DNA of 14,019 nucleotides from an uncultured bacterium (GTDB lineage: Bacteria > Hydrogenedentota > Hydrogenedentia > Hydrogenedentales > CAITNO01). The stretch covers positions 1 to 14,019 of the forward strand of contig CALDSM010000291.1 of the NCBI GenBank assembly GCA_937923585.1, in the 5' to 3' direction. Shown piece by piece: positions 7,103 through 13,972 of this stretch; positions within the stretch are counted from its first letter, which is position 1; every line of letters begins with the position of its first letter. The notes under the pieces were generated by a model. It made no database searches and was not told the DNA's origin. It saw only the letters and a list, made by a program, of their open reading frames with translations. Position numbers and translations under genes: made by a program.

Positions 7103-7590
7103 TTCTCCGTCTCCAAAAGCTCTTCGGGAGAGCATATCTCAGGACAATTATAACCCCGCATCTCAACGCTTCGTCTCACCTTCAGTCGCGTGAAAGGGTT
7201 GTTCAGATGGGCGAAATTCCACGTAAGCAACACATCAATTCTGTTAATTGCAGCCACAGCGACGTGGATTGCGTCTTCCGGGTATTCCTTTGGAACTCCT
7301 CCATTCGTGATGATGTCTCCCGCCAATGCCTTCACCTCATCGTCGATATCAAGCAATGCAAAGGGCTGCAGGGCTTCTATCCGCAGGGCGGCTTGCCTTG
7401 GGTCACCCCTCCGAGCCTCTCCGTACACCAGCGCGGAAACATAGGTGTCGTACTTGGCGGTGAGTTTAGGCCAGAGTTTATGCGTGACGGCCTGGTGTCC
7501 GGCGACGGCCACATCCATACTCGGCCTGGCTACGAGATAGCTGACCACCGTGGTCTCTACATAGACGCGTTTTCTCTCTTCATGCGGCAT
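7099..7590 (-). CDS. PIN-domain ribonuclease toxin (VapC-like)
   Basis: A 163-residue PIN-domain protein, expected to be a metal-dependent ribonuclease that cuts RNA when unchecked. Acidic and metal-site residues in order are E12 in VYVETTVVSYL (9-19), E59 in YGEARRGDP (56-64), D106 in YPEDAIHVAVAA (103-114), and W124-N125 in LLTWNFAHL (121-129). The ETT form, in place of DTS, defines a recognised PIN subgroup, so E at the first position is normal for it. The C-terminus EICSPEELL (151-159) is also typical. GAGAGG lies about 6 bases before the ATG at 7590. A TGCTATAAT promoter lies about 80 bases upstream. Its stop overlaps the start of the small downstream gene by four bases, giving a toxin-first order. 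It sits inside a broken RhuM gene. Confidence 0.9.
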   Translation of the reverse strand: MPHEERKRVYVETTVVSYLVARPSMDVAVAGHQAVTHKLWPKLTAKYDTYVSALVYGEARRGDPRQAALRIEALQPFALLDIDDEVKALAGDIITNGGVPKEYPEDAIHVAVAAINRIDVLLTWNFAHLNNPFTRLKVRRSVEMRGYNCPEICSPEELLETEK

Positions 7591-7600
7591 ACGGGTCCTC

Positions 7601-8326
7601 TCAGGATCTCATACCAGTCTGATTCTGGACTTTTAACGGTAACACATCTCTTCTTAAGCAGTTCCGACAGATTATAGCACTTGCTTTGGTAAAATCGGCG
7701 CGGTCGCGGATGATCTCGGCGGCGGTCCTGCCCGCGGCGGCGTAATGCATTTTGTTCTGCATGGCGGCGAAGAAGCGCTGCGTTTCCTGTTCGTCCTCGA
7801 TGTAGTCGCTGGCCAATGCAAAGATGTCGCGGATGCGCTGGTAGACGCGTGCCTCGCTGGCGCGGATCTCGCGAATGCGGGCCAGCAGTTCGTCGAAGTA
7901 GTCCGCCAGTCCGCCGCCGCCTTTCAGGCGCTCGTCGTCCATGGTGAAGCCCTTGACGAGATACTCGCGCAGGCGCTCGGTGGCCCATTGCCGGAATTGG
8001 GTGCCCCGGGGCGAGCGGACCCGGTAGCCGACGGCGAGGATCATGTCGAGGTTGTAGTGCTGCAAGCGGCGCTCGACGGAACGGTTTCCCTCGACGCGAA
8101 CTTGTAAGTAATCCTTACAAGTTGCCTCCCGCCGGAGTTCTCCGTCGGCGTAAATGCCGCGAATATGGAGGGTTATGTTCTGCGGTGTGGTGACGAACAA
8201 CTCGGCCATCATGGCCTGCGTCAGCCACACGGTTTCATTCTCCAGCAAAACCCGAATCCGGTTCCGGCCGTCTTCGGTCCGGTACACGACAATCTCGCCC
8301 CCCGGCATTTCGTGTGCATCGCTCAT
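7601..8326 (-). pseudogene. RhuM-family gene, N-terminal fragment
   Basis: A 241-residue frame, of which about 1-215 match the RhuM (virulence protein) family, an accessory protein of unknown biochemistry found near pathogenicity, restriction and defence loci. The N-terminal part is the usual DNA-binding-like domain, with VWLTQAMMAELF (33-44), NITLHIRGIYADGEL (50-64), HYNLDMILAVGYRV (90-103) and FRQWATERLREYL (111-123). The central helical region includes NKMHYAAAGRTAAEI (191-205) and RADFTKA (209-215). After A215 the family sequence, which should go on PNMGL-like for about 40 residues, is replaced by 26 unrelated residues and a stop. The ATG at 8326 has GGGAGG 7 bases upstream; an in-frame Met further up is unlikely. 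The matching C-terminal part is at 6468-6803. The fragment may still be translated but would lack the family's C-terminal third. Confidence 0.85.
7671..7679 (-). promoter_or_regulatory. extended -10 promoter of the PIN operon
   Basis: On the minus strand the sequence is TGCTATAAT: a perfect TATAAT at 7676-7671 with the TG of an extended -10. No good -35 box is seen at the right distance, which is usual for extended -10 promoters. The RhuM-like reading breaks off immediately upstream, so the cassette seems to bring its own promoter. The leader is about 75 bases. Confidence 0.5.
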
Positions 8327-8536
8327 TGCGTTACCTCCCGTTCTCGATGGCCGGACATAGGCTCTTCCTGGACAACCTCCAGCAGGCAAACCCTTTACAG
8401 GTGAAAGGGTACTCAATCCACAGGTCTCGTGCAATTTCGGGATTACCGGGAGCAGCAGTGCTGCGGATACGTGGCCGGTAAATATCGGCCTTCGGAGTGA
8501 GGAAGAAACAGACTCTACGGTATCTCAACGGGGCCG

Positions 8537-8548
8537 GGTGAATTCACC
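8537..8548. promoter_or_regulatory. 12-bp palindrome GGTGAATTCACC, possible operator
   Basis: An exact palindrome 34 bases upstream of the -35 box of the oxidoreductase promoter. It could be a homodimeric regulator site. It may also be chance, since a single copy is present. Confidence 0.3.
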
Positions 8549-8581
8549 GAAACCTGCGGCCTTTGGGGGGTGTCGAAAGGG

Positions 8582-8610
8582 TTGCACCCCGATTGGGAAG
8601 GTTATACACT
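8582..8610 (+). promoter_or_regulatory. promoter of the second oxidoreductase gene
   Basis: TTGCAC (8582-8587), 17 bases, TACACT (8605-8610). Spacing is optimal and both boxes match at four positions. The leader is about 40 bases to the ATG at 8655. Confidence 0.55.
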
Positions 8611-8654
8611 GTGCGGACCGGTCGGCACGGCCGGACAACTGAAAGGAAGATCAG

Positions 8655-9965
8655 ATGAGTGAACAGACACGGCGCGATTTCGTGCGCAACACGGCGATGG
8701 GCGCAGCCGCCGGTGTGGTGATGGTGGGCACGTCCAAGACCTCCTGGGCCGGGGCAAATGACCGGGTGCGGGTTGCGCAGCTTGGCATCAACGGCCGGGG
8801 CCGGGATCACCTGAAGGGCATGCTGAGCCTGGACGGCGTCGAGGTGGTTACCCTGTGCGACGTGGACGAGAACCTGTTCGCACCGCGCATCAACACCTTC
8901 TTCGAGAGCAGGAACCTGAAACGCCCGACCACGGAAGTGGACCTGCGTAAAGTATACGAGAACAAGGATGTGGATGCGGTGATGATCGCCACGCCGAACC
9001 ACTGGCACTCGCTGGCGGGTATCTGGGCGCTGCAGGCGGGCAAGCACGTTTACGTCGAAAAGCCCTGCTCGCACAATGTGTTTGAGGGAAACCAACTGGT
9101 CGCGGCCGCCAAGAAGTACGGCAAGGTCGTCCAGCACGGCTCGCAGATCCGCAGCAACCCCTCCATTCAGAAGGCCATCCGGGAACTGAACGAGGGCGTG
9201 ATCGGCGAGGTCTACATGGCCCGGGGCCTGTGCTACCGCTGGCGCGGCGACATCGGCATCAAGGAAGACTGTCCGGTGCCCGAGGGCGTGCATTATGACA
9301 CGTGGCTTGGCCCGGCGCCGGAGCGCCCGTTCAACCCGAACCGCTTCCACTACAACTGGCACTATGTGTGGGACTACGGCAACGGCGACATCGGCAACCA
9401 GGGCGTGCACCAGATGGACGTGGCGCGCTGGGGCCTGGGTGTGGATTACCCGTCCAAGGTCACGTCCATGGGCCGGATGTACATCTTCGACGACCAGAAA
9501 GAGGTGCCGAACGTGATCACAACCGCGTTCGACTTCCCAGGCGCCGGCAAAAAGGGCAAAATGCTTGTCTTCGAGGTGCGCCCCTGGTGCACCAACGACG
9601 AGAAGGGCGCCAAGGTCGGCGTGATCTTCTACGGCAGCAAGGGCTACATGGTCATTGACTCCTACGAGCACTACAAGGTCTACCTCGGCGAGAAAGGCAC
9701 GGAAGGCCCCGAAGGCGCGGAAGAGGGCGACCATTACCAGAACTTTGTTGACTGCATCCGCGCCAACACGCCGGACAAGGTGAACGCGCCCATCGAGGAG
9801 GGCGCCAAGTCCTCCGCGCTGTGCCACCTGGGCCTGATCTCGGCCAAACTGGACCGGTCGCTTGCCTTCGACCCGGCCAAATGCGACTTTGTCGGCGATG
9901 CCGAGGCCAGTTCATTGCTCAAGCCGCCGAGTCGGGCGCCGTTTGTGGTGCCTGAGAACGTGTGA
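8655..9965 (+). CDS. Tat-exported Gfo/Idh/MocA family oxidoreductase (second copy)
   Basis: A 436-residue NAD(P)-dependent sugar oxidoreductase with a twin-arginine signal (TRRDFVRN, 5-12, then a hydrophobic stretch ending near residue 32). The Rossmann fold shows VAQLGINGRGRDH (40-52), LCDVD (67-71), VMIATPNHWHSL (109-120) and the diagnostic EKP (135-137). The second domain includes YNWHYVWDYGNGDIGNQGVHQMDVARWGLG, with the conserved His and Asp of the active-site helix. It differs widely from the copy at 3607-4941 and belongs to a different branch: NHWHS here against DHTHA there at the motif before EKP. AAAGGAAGA ends 4 bases before the ATG. A good promoter lies upstream and an intrinsic terminator directly after, so it is a single-gene unit. 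The substrate is unknown; exported members in this branch are generally linked to sugar breakdown. Confidence 0.94.
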   Translation: MSEQTRRDFVRNTAMGAAAGVVMVGTSKTSWAGANDRVRVAQLGINGRGRDHLKGMLSLDGVEVVTLCDVDENLFAPRINTFFESRNLKRPTTEVDLRKVYENKDVDAVMIATPNHWHSLAGIWALQAGKHVYVEKPCSHNVFEGNQLVAAAKKYGKVVQHGSQIRSNPSIQKAIRELNEGVIGEVYMARGLCYRWRGDIGIKEDCPVPEGVHYDTWLGPAPERPFNPNRFHYNWHYVWDYGNGDIGNQGVHQMDVARWGLGVDYPSKVTSMGRMYIFDDQKEVPNVITTAFDFPGAGKKGKMLVFEVRPWCTNDEKGAKVGVIFYGSKGYMVIDSYEHYKVYLGEKGTEGPEGAEEGDHYQNFVDCIRANTPDKVNAPIEEGAKSSALCHLGLISAKLDRSLAFDPAKCDFVGDAEASSLLKPPSRAPFVVPENV

Positions 9966-9988
9966 CACGGCATCCAGGGCCGCTTTTC

Positions 9989-10027
9989 CGGGGACGCCCG
10001 CCTTGTGTGTGGCGTCCCCGTCCTTTT
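9989..10027 (+). terminator. intrinsic terminator after the second oxidoreductase
   Basis: CGGGGACGCC (9989-9998) pairs perfectly with GGCGTCCCCG (10011-10020) around a 12-base loop and is followed by TCCTTTT. The 10-bp GC-rich stem lies 24 bases after the stop codon. Confidence 0.75.
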
Positions 10028-10128
10028 GACGTCTCCCGGCGGGCGTTCGCCCGATGCGCGTGTTTCGCCGGTGGTTCCGGGCGGTCTGTCCCGTTTGGGG
10101 GCACCGTGATCGTTAATTAAGCGAAGAA

Positions 10129-10137
10129 TGTTATAAT
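10129..10137 (+). promoter_or_regulatory. extended -10 promoter of the TPR gene cluster
   Basis: TGTTATAAT gives a perfect -10 (10132-10137) with the TG extension. An AT-rich palindrome, TTAATTAA (10113-10120), sits upstream in place of a clear -35. TTGC follows the -10, as in two other promoters here. The leader is about 35 bases to the ATG at 10176. Confidence 0.6.
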
Positions 10138-10175
10138 TGCGCGCACACTTTGTATTTGGGACAGGGTAATCAATC

Positions 10176-11408
10176 ATGACAAACCGAACGATTGCAGTGG
10201 TTGGCGTGCTTGCCGTGGCCGCCGTGGCCGTTACGCTGGTGCAGACGGTCAGAAGTCTGAACGCGGGAGACGAGCCCAAGGCTCCGCGCGAGACCGCGGC
10301 ACCGCAAAAAGAGGAACGCAAGGCCCCGGTTGCCAAGCACAGGGGCGAGCGCAACAATGACAGTTGGACGCCCATCGCGAGCAGCCCCGCGCACAGAAGG
10401 CGCGGGGACGCGGCCGGGGATGCCGCGGCAAATGCCGCCGCCGGGGACGGCGCGGCGGGCGCGGCCGCCGGGGCGGATGGAGCCCCGGTCGGCGCTTCCT
10501 CCCCCGGCAACTCCGGGCCGAAGGGGGACAAGAAGGGGGCGGCTGACGCGTCCAAGAACGGTGCGGCGGCGGCAGGCGCGGACAAGGCGGCGGAAAACGC
10601 GGTCTCTCCGGAGGCGGCGGCCCGTTCAAACAAACTGCTTCAGGCGGCCCAGCAGTTTCTGGACAAGGGCAACTTCGAGCAGGCGCGCAACAGCCTGCTG
10701 CAAAGCGTGCGGGAGAACCCGAAGAACGCCAGCGCATGGCGCCAGCTTGCCTCGGCCAACAAGCAGATGGGCAACACGGAAGACGCGCTGGACACCTACC
10801 GGCAGTGGACCAATGCGATGCCCGAAGACAAAATGGCGCACTACGAGGCGGCCACGGCCTTTGCCACCAACGGGCTGAGCGACGAGGCGCTGCAGCAACT
10901 TACGGCATTTCAGATGCTGAGCGGCGGCGATCCCCAGGCCAGCGGCATGGCCTCCATTGTCTACGGGCAGATGAACATGGCCACGGAACAGGGCGTCGCC
11001 CTGAGCCAGTATGTGAGCGCGCAGCCGAACAACCTGGACGCGCACCGGATGCTGGGCGAGTACTATCAGCGGACGGGGCAGACCGACGCGGCGTTTCAGG
11101 AATACCAGACCATGGCGCAGCTTGATCCGACCAGCACGAAACCCCGCATGCAGATGGGCAACGCCTACGTGCAGTTGGGGCAGTTTGACAACGCGCTGAC
11201 CCAGTTCGAGAGCGCGGTGAAGATCAACCCGAGGGATACGGAGGCGCTGAGCCGCATGGCCTACATGCAGCGGCAGTTGGGCGACATGCAGGGCGCCGTG
11301 CAGACCTACCAGCGCGTCGTCTCCATTGACCCGAACTCCACCATGGGCGTCCAGGCCGCCCAGCACATGCAGTACATCCAGGGAGAGATGGGCGCGCCCC
11401 CCCGCTAG
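10176..11408 (+). CDS. membrane-anchored TPR protein, paralogue 1
   Basis: A 410-residue protein with an uncleaved-looking hydrophobic N-terminus (IAVVGVLAVAAVAVTLV, 6-22) that should anchor it in the membrane with the bulk outside the cytoplasm. Residues 30-150 are a low-complexity Ala/Gly/Lys/Asp linker containing the motif NDSWTPIA (61-68). Residues 153 to about 390 form seven 34-residue TPR units, for example LLQAAQQFLDKGNFEQARNS (154-173), each closing on NP-, MP-, QP-, DP- or similar turns. TPR arrays bind other proteins, so this is likely an envelope scaffold or adaptor; there is no catalytic domain. It is paralogous throughout to the next two genes. The ribosome site is weak (ACAGGGTA, 11161-type spacing absent, ending 7 bases before ATG). 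No specific family name is recognised. Confidence 0.85.
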   Translation: MTNRTIAVVGVLAVAAVAVTLVQTVRSLNAGDEPKAPRETAAPQKEERKAPVAKHRGERNNDSWTPIASSPAHRRRGDAAGDAAANAAAGDGAAGAAAGADGAPVGASSPGNSGPKGDKKGAADASKNGAAAAGADKAAENAVSPEAAARSNKLLQAAQQFLDKGNFEQARNSLLQSVRENPKNASAWRQLASANKQMGNTEDALDTYRQWTNAMPEDKMAHYEAATAFATNGLSDEALQQLTAFQMLSGGDPQASGMASIVYGQMNMATEQGVALSQYVSAQPNNLDAHRMLGEYYQRTGQTDAAFQEYQTMAQLDPTSTKPRMQMGNAYVQLGQFDNALTQFESAVKINPRDTEALSRMAYMQRQLGDMQGAVQTYQRVVSIDPNSTMGVQAAQHMQYIQGEMGAPPR

Positions 11409-11510
11409 GCGGGCAGTTGGCCGGTTCCGCCACGACGGCGCCGGGTGCCGAATTTAATCCCTTCCGTCAAAACGGGCCGGGTGTGCGTCCAAGACAGGGT
11501 ATTCATTTCC

Positions 11511-12722
11511 ATGAACCGGCTGACGACAGTTTCTATTTTCATTGCCGCGGTCTTTGCCGCGGCCACGGCGGTGCAGACCTTCAGGCTCTGGCAGTTGCAG
11601 GATGAGGCCAAGGCCCTGCGCGTCGCCGCAGCGGGGCAGGAGAAGGATGCCCGCAAGACTGCGGCGGGCAAGGGCACACCCCGGCTTGATGATGACAGTT
11701 GGAGCCCCATTGCCGACCGGTCCGCAAAGGCGAAGGGTGCGGAGACCGCGGCGAACGCCAAAACCGGTGGAATGGCTGCGGCGTCCGCCACGGACGGGAC
11801 CCAGGAAGACGGCAAACCGGGCGAGAGAGGCAAAAAGGCCGAGATTCCCAAGAACGTCGGGCAACCCCCCGCCACCCCAAAAGCCGCAGCCGCACCGGAC
11901 GGCGTTTCCCAGGAACAGGTGACCCGGTCGCAGGATTTGGTCAACGCGGCCCAGCAATATATCAAGACGGGCAATTTCGCCCAAGCCCGTGAAAAACTCC
12001 GGCAGAGTGTGCAGGAGAACGCGCTGAACGCCGATGCATGGCGGCAGCTTGCCTCCGTGGACCGGCAACTCGGCAACACGGAGGAGGAGTTGCAGGCCTA
12101 CCAGAAATGGATGGAGGCGGCGCCTGAGGACAGGATTGCCCGCTACATGGCGGCCGAAGCCTATGCGCGGAACGGAATGGGCGACCAGGCGCTGCAATAC
12201 CTGTCGGATTTCCAGCAACTCAGCCAGGGCGACCCCCAGTCCTGGGCCATGACGGCCGGAATCTACCAGCAGATGAACATGACCGCCGAACAGGGCGACG
12301 CGCTGGTTAACTGGACGACCGCCGCGCCGAATTCCCCCGACGCACACCGCGCACTGGGCAGTTACTACCAGCGAATGGGGCAGATTGACCAGGCGATTGC
12401 GCAGTACCAGGCGTCGGCGGCGCTGGAACCGAACAACCCGGCGCCCTATGTGGACCTGGGGAACACTTACATGCAGACGGGCCAGCCCGAGGCAGCGCTG
12501 CAGCAGTTCCAGACGGCCGTCAATGTTCGTCCAAACAACGTGGAGGCGCTTTCCCGCCTGGCCTACACCGAGCGGCAACTGGGCGACCTGCAGGGCGCGC
12601 TCACCACCTTTCAGCGCATTGTTGACCTGGAACCGGGCTCCCAGGCCGGCCAGCAGGCCGCCAGCAGCATACAAAGCATTCAGCAGCAGCAAATTATCCA
12701 GGCGCAGCAGCAGGCGCAGTAG
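11511..12722 (+). CDS. membrane-anchored TPR protein, paralogue 2
   Basis: A 403-residue paralogue of the preceding gene. The anchor (VSIFIAAVFAAATAVQTF, 7-24) is followed by RLWQLQDEAKALRVAAA, a short amphipathic helix. A low-complexity linker (41-140) carries DDDSWSPIA (60-68), its Trp at residue 64 exactly as in paralogue 1. Seven TPR units run from about 143 to 380, ending in a Gln-rich tail (IQQQQIIQAQQQAQ). ATG 11511 was chosen over the frame opening at 11445: the 22 extra residues are not hydrophobic and would bury the anchor, and GACAGGGTATTCA before this ATG repeats the leader of paralogue 1 (GACAGGGTAATCA). It lies 102 bases after paralogue 1 with no terminator or clear promoter between, so the two are probably co-transcribed. 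Role as for paralogue 1, unknown beyond protein binding. Confidence 0.85.
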   Translation: MNRLTTVSIFIAAVFAAATAVQTFRLWQLQDEAKALRVAAAGQEKDARKTAAGKGTPRLDDDSWSPIADRSAKAKGAETAANAKTGGMAAASATDGTQEDGKPGERGKKAEIPKNVGQPPATPKAAAAPDGVSQEQVTRSQDLVNAAQQYIKTGNFAQAREKLRQSVQENALNADAWRQLASVDRQLGNTEEELQAYQKWMEAAPEDRIARYMAAEAYARNGMGDQALQYLSDFQQLSQGDPQSWAMTAGIYQQMNMTAEQGDALVNWTTAAPNSPDAHRALGSYYQRMGQIDQAIAQYQASAALEPNNPAPYVDLGNTYMQTGQPEAALQQFQTAVNVRPNNVEALSRLAYTERQLGDLQGALTTFQRIVDLEPGSQAGQQAASSIQSIQQQQIIQAQQQAQ

Positions 12723-12760
12723 CGCTTAGTGTTCGTAAATATGTCGGCAAATCTTCTCGC

Positions 12761-13024
12761 TCTTGCTCTTGAGCTTGAGTCTTGCCACTTAGAGAGCGTG
12801 TTTGGAGAGTCGCGAGTACAGTTCAATCCCCCCGTCATTCCCGTGAAAACGGGAATCCAGTCTTTTCAATGACTTACGTATGCGTGCGGAGTCCTGGATT
12901 CCCGTTTTCACGGGAATGACGGAAGGCATGATTCTGGCATGACATGATTTTTGGAAGGTCCGATGCACGGGAATGACGGAGTAGACGACTTTCCGAACAC
13001 CCACTTACAGAATCAAGAGCAAGA
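12761..13024. repeat. 12-bp inverted repeat bracketing the dRS3-like element
   Basis: TCTTGCTCTTGA (12761-12772) and TCAAGAGCAAGA (13013-13024) are exact reverse complements. GTGTTCG (12729-12735) and CGAACAC (12994-13000) are also inverted, but their order does not nest as simple terminal repeats. They may mark the debris of an element that filled the gap between the second and third TPR genes. Confidence 0.35.
12832..12980. repeat. dRS3-like inverted repeat pair plus a partial third copy
   Basis: The arms 12832-12860 and 12894-12922 are perfect 29-bp reverse complements around a 33-base centre. Each arm holds ATTCCC-N8-GGGAAT, the core known as dRS3 in Neisseria and seen widely in other bacteria. 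The core folds as ATTCCCGT-GAAA-ACGGGAAT with a GAAA tetraloop. A truncated third copy, CACGGGAATGACGGA, lies at 12966-12980 in the same orientation as the right arm. Such repeats are dispersed non-coding elements and hotspots for recombination. The 464-bp gap 12723-13186 has no real gene; its open frame is simply the repeat translated. Confidence 0.85.
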
Positions 13025-13119
13025 ATGACAATGCGTCACCGAATTTGCGAACCGTAGCGCTCAAGCACAGTATGGAATTGCGGACAGGTTGTCGGACGCA
13101 GTGCGGGGGTTGCTCCGGA

Positions 13120-13147
13120 TTGTTGTGAGGAAGGGGGGTGTTATACT
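13120..13147 (+). promoter_or_regulatory. promoter of the third TPR gene
   Basis: TTGTTG (13120-13125), 16 bases, TATACT (13142-13147), with TG at 13139-13140 forming an extended -10. TATACTTGCC matches the promoter at 3466 base for base. The third gene is therefore likely transcribed separately from the first two. Confidence 0.55.
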
Positions 13148-13186
13148 TGCCAGAAGCATTGGTTGCTCATGAGGTGTTCAGACGTA

Positions 13187-13972
13187 ATGGACCGGATTAT
13201 ATGGATTTTGGGCGGATTGACCGTCACCTTCGCGGCCGTGGCCGCGGTGCAGACGTACAGGGTCTGGGATTTGCAGGTTCAGGCGGCTGAACTGCGCGTT
13301 GCGGCAGGACCGCAGAAGGATGCCCGCGATGCGGCAGGCGGCCGACACGCCGCCGGGCAGGACGATGATGACTGGAACCCTGTTGCGGGCGGCGGAGCGA
13401 AGGGAAAGGGCGGGGCCGCAAAAGACAAGTCCGCCGCAGGCGGCGGTGCTTCAGGCTTGGACGAAACCAGCGCGGGGTCCGGCTTTGCCGCGGGTGCCGG
13501 GAAGAAGGGCGGCAAGAACGGGGCAAAGACAGAAGCAGGCAAAGATGCCAAGTCAGACGCGGCGGCGGCCGCAGGTTCGGATGCAAAATCCTCATCCGGT
13601 GACCCGGCCCAGGATGCGGCGGCCCGTGCGGATGCATTCTCCCGTGCGGGAATGGAAGCCCTCAAAGCGGGCAATCTCAACGAGGCCTGCGAGAAATTTC
13701 AACAGAGCGCGCAGGAGAACCCCAAGAGCAGCGAGGCGTGGCGCAACCTTGCCTCGGTGCAGCGGCAGCTTGGCAAAACCGAGGACGAACTGGCCACCTA
13801 CCAGAAGTGGATGCAGGAGCGGCCGGACGACAAACTGGTGCGCTACATGGCGGCCGAGGCCTACGCCCGCAACGGCATGGACGACCAGGCGATTCAGTAT
13901 CTGACCCAGTTCGAGGCTATGAGCACCGACAACCCCCAGGCCCACGCCATGGTGGCGGGCGTGTACCAGCAG
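13187..13972 (+). CDS. membrane-anchored TPR protein, paralogue 3 (3' end missing)
   Basis: 262 codons of a third paralogue, open to the end of genomic sequence. The anchor is IIWILGGLTVTFAAVAAVQTY (4-24), followed by RVWDLQVQAAELRVAAG, which aligns with paralogue 2. The linker (40-145) is Gly/Ala/Lys-rich and holds DDDDWNPVA (59-67). TPR units begin at about 147 (ADAFSRAGMEALKAGNLNEA). The last genuine residues, VAGVYQQ, align with TAGIYQQMNM of paralogue 2, so about 140 C-terminal residues are missing. ATG 13187 has GAGGTG ten bases upstream; an in-frame ATG at 13169 has no ribosome site. From 13973 the frame continues as RSEEHTSELQS, which is translated sequencing adapter and not protein. 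Confidence 0.85.

Larger units (their letters stand above)
6795..7684. other. toxin-antitoxin cassette interrupting the RhuM gene
   Basis: The segment between the two RhuM homology blocks. Two 60-base rows counted inside it are 40% and 45% GC, against 70% for a row inside the second oxidoreductase. It carries a promoter, a PIN gene and a small overlapping partner gene. About 35-40 RhuM residues that should join the blocks are absent, so this is a replacement rather than a clean insertion. I find no transposase, no convincing terminal inverted repeat and no target duplication. About 135 bases (6795-6928) after the small gene hold no recognisable coding sequence. Confidence 0.55.
8327..8654. 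other. 328-bp divergent intergenic region with a hairpin
   Basis: It separates the RhuM fragment from the second oxidoreductase. ACCCTTT (8390-8396) and AAAGGGT (8404-8410) form a 7-bp stem with a 7-base loop. A 12-bp palindrome and a promoter near the right end are listed separately. No real gene is seen; the open minus-strand frame here has no protein-like character. Confidence 0.6.

Noticed and set aside
8544..9827. A 427-residue minus-strand frame opposite the second oxidoreductase
   Set aside because: The same shadow pattern; the plus strand has the Tat signal, EKP motif, promoter and terminator.
11454..12692. A 412-residue minus-strand frame opposite TPR paralogue 2
   Set aside because: Mirror of a TPR repeat gene; its regularity comes from the repeats on the other strand.
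12789..13004. A 71-residue minus-strand frame containing VIPVKTGIQ and LDSRFHGND
   Set aside because: These are the familiar translations of the dRS3-like repeat, not a protein.
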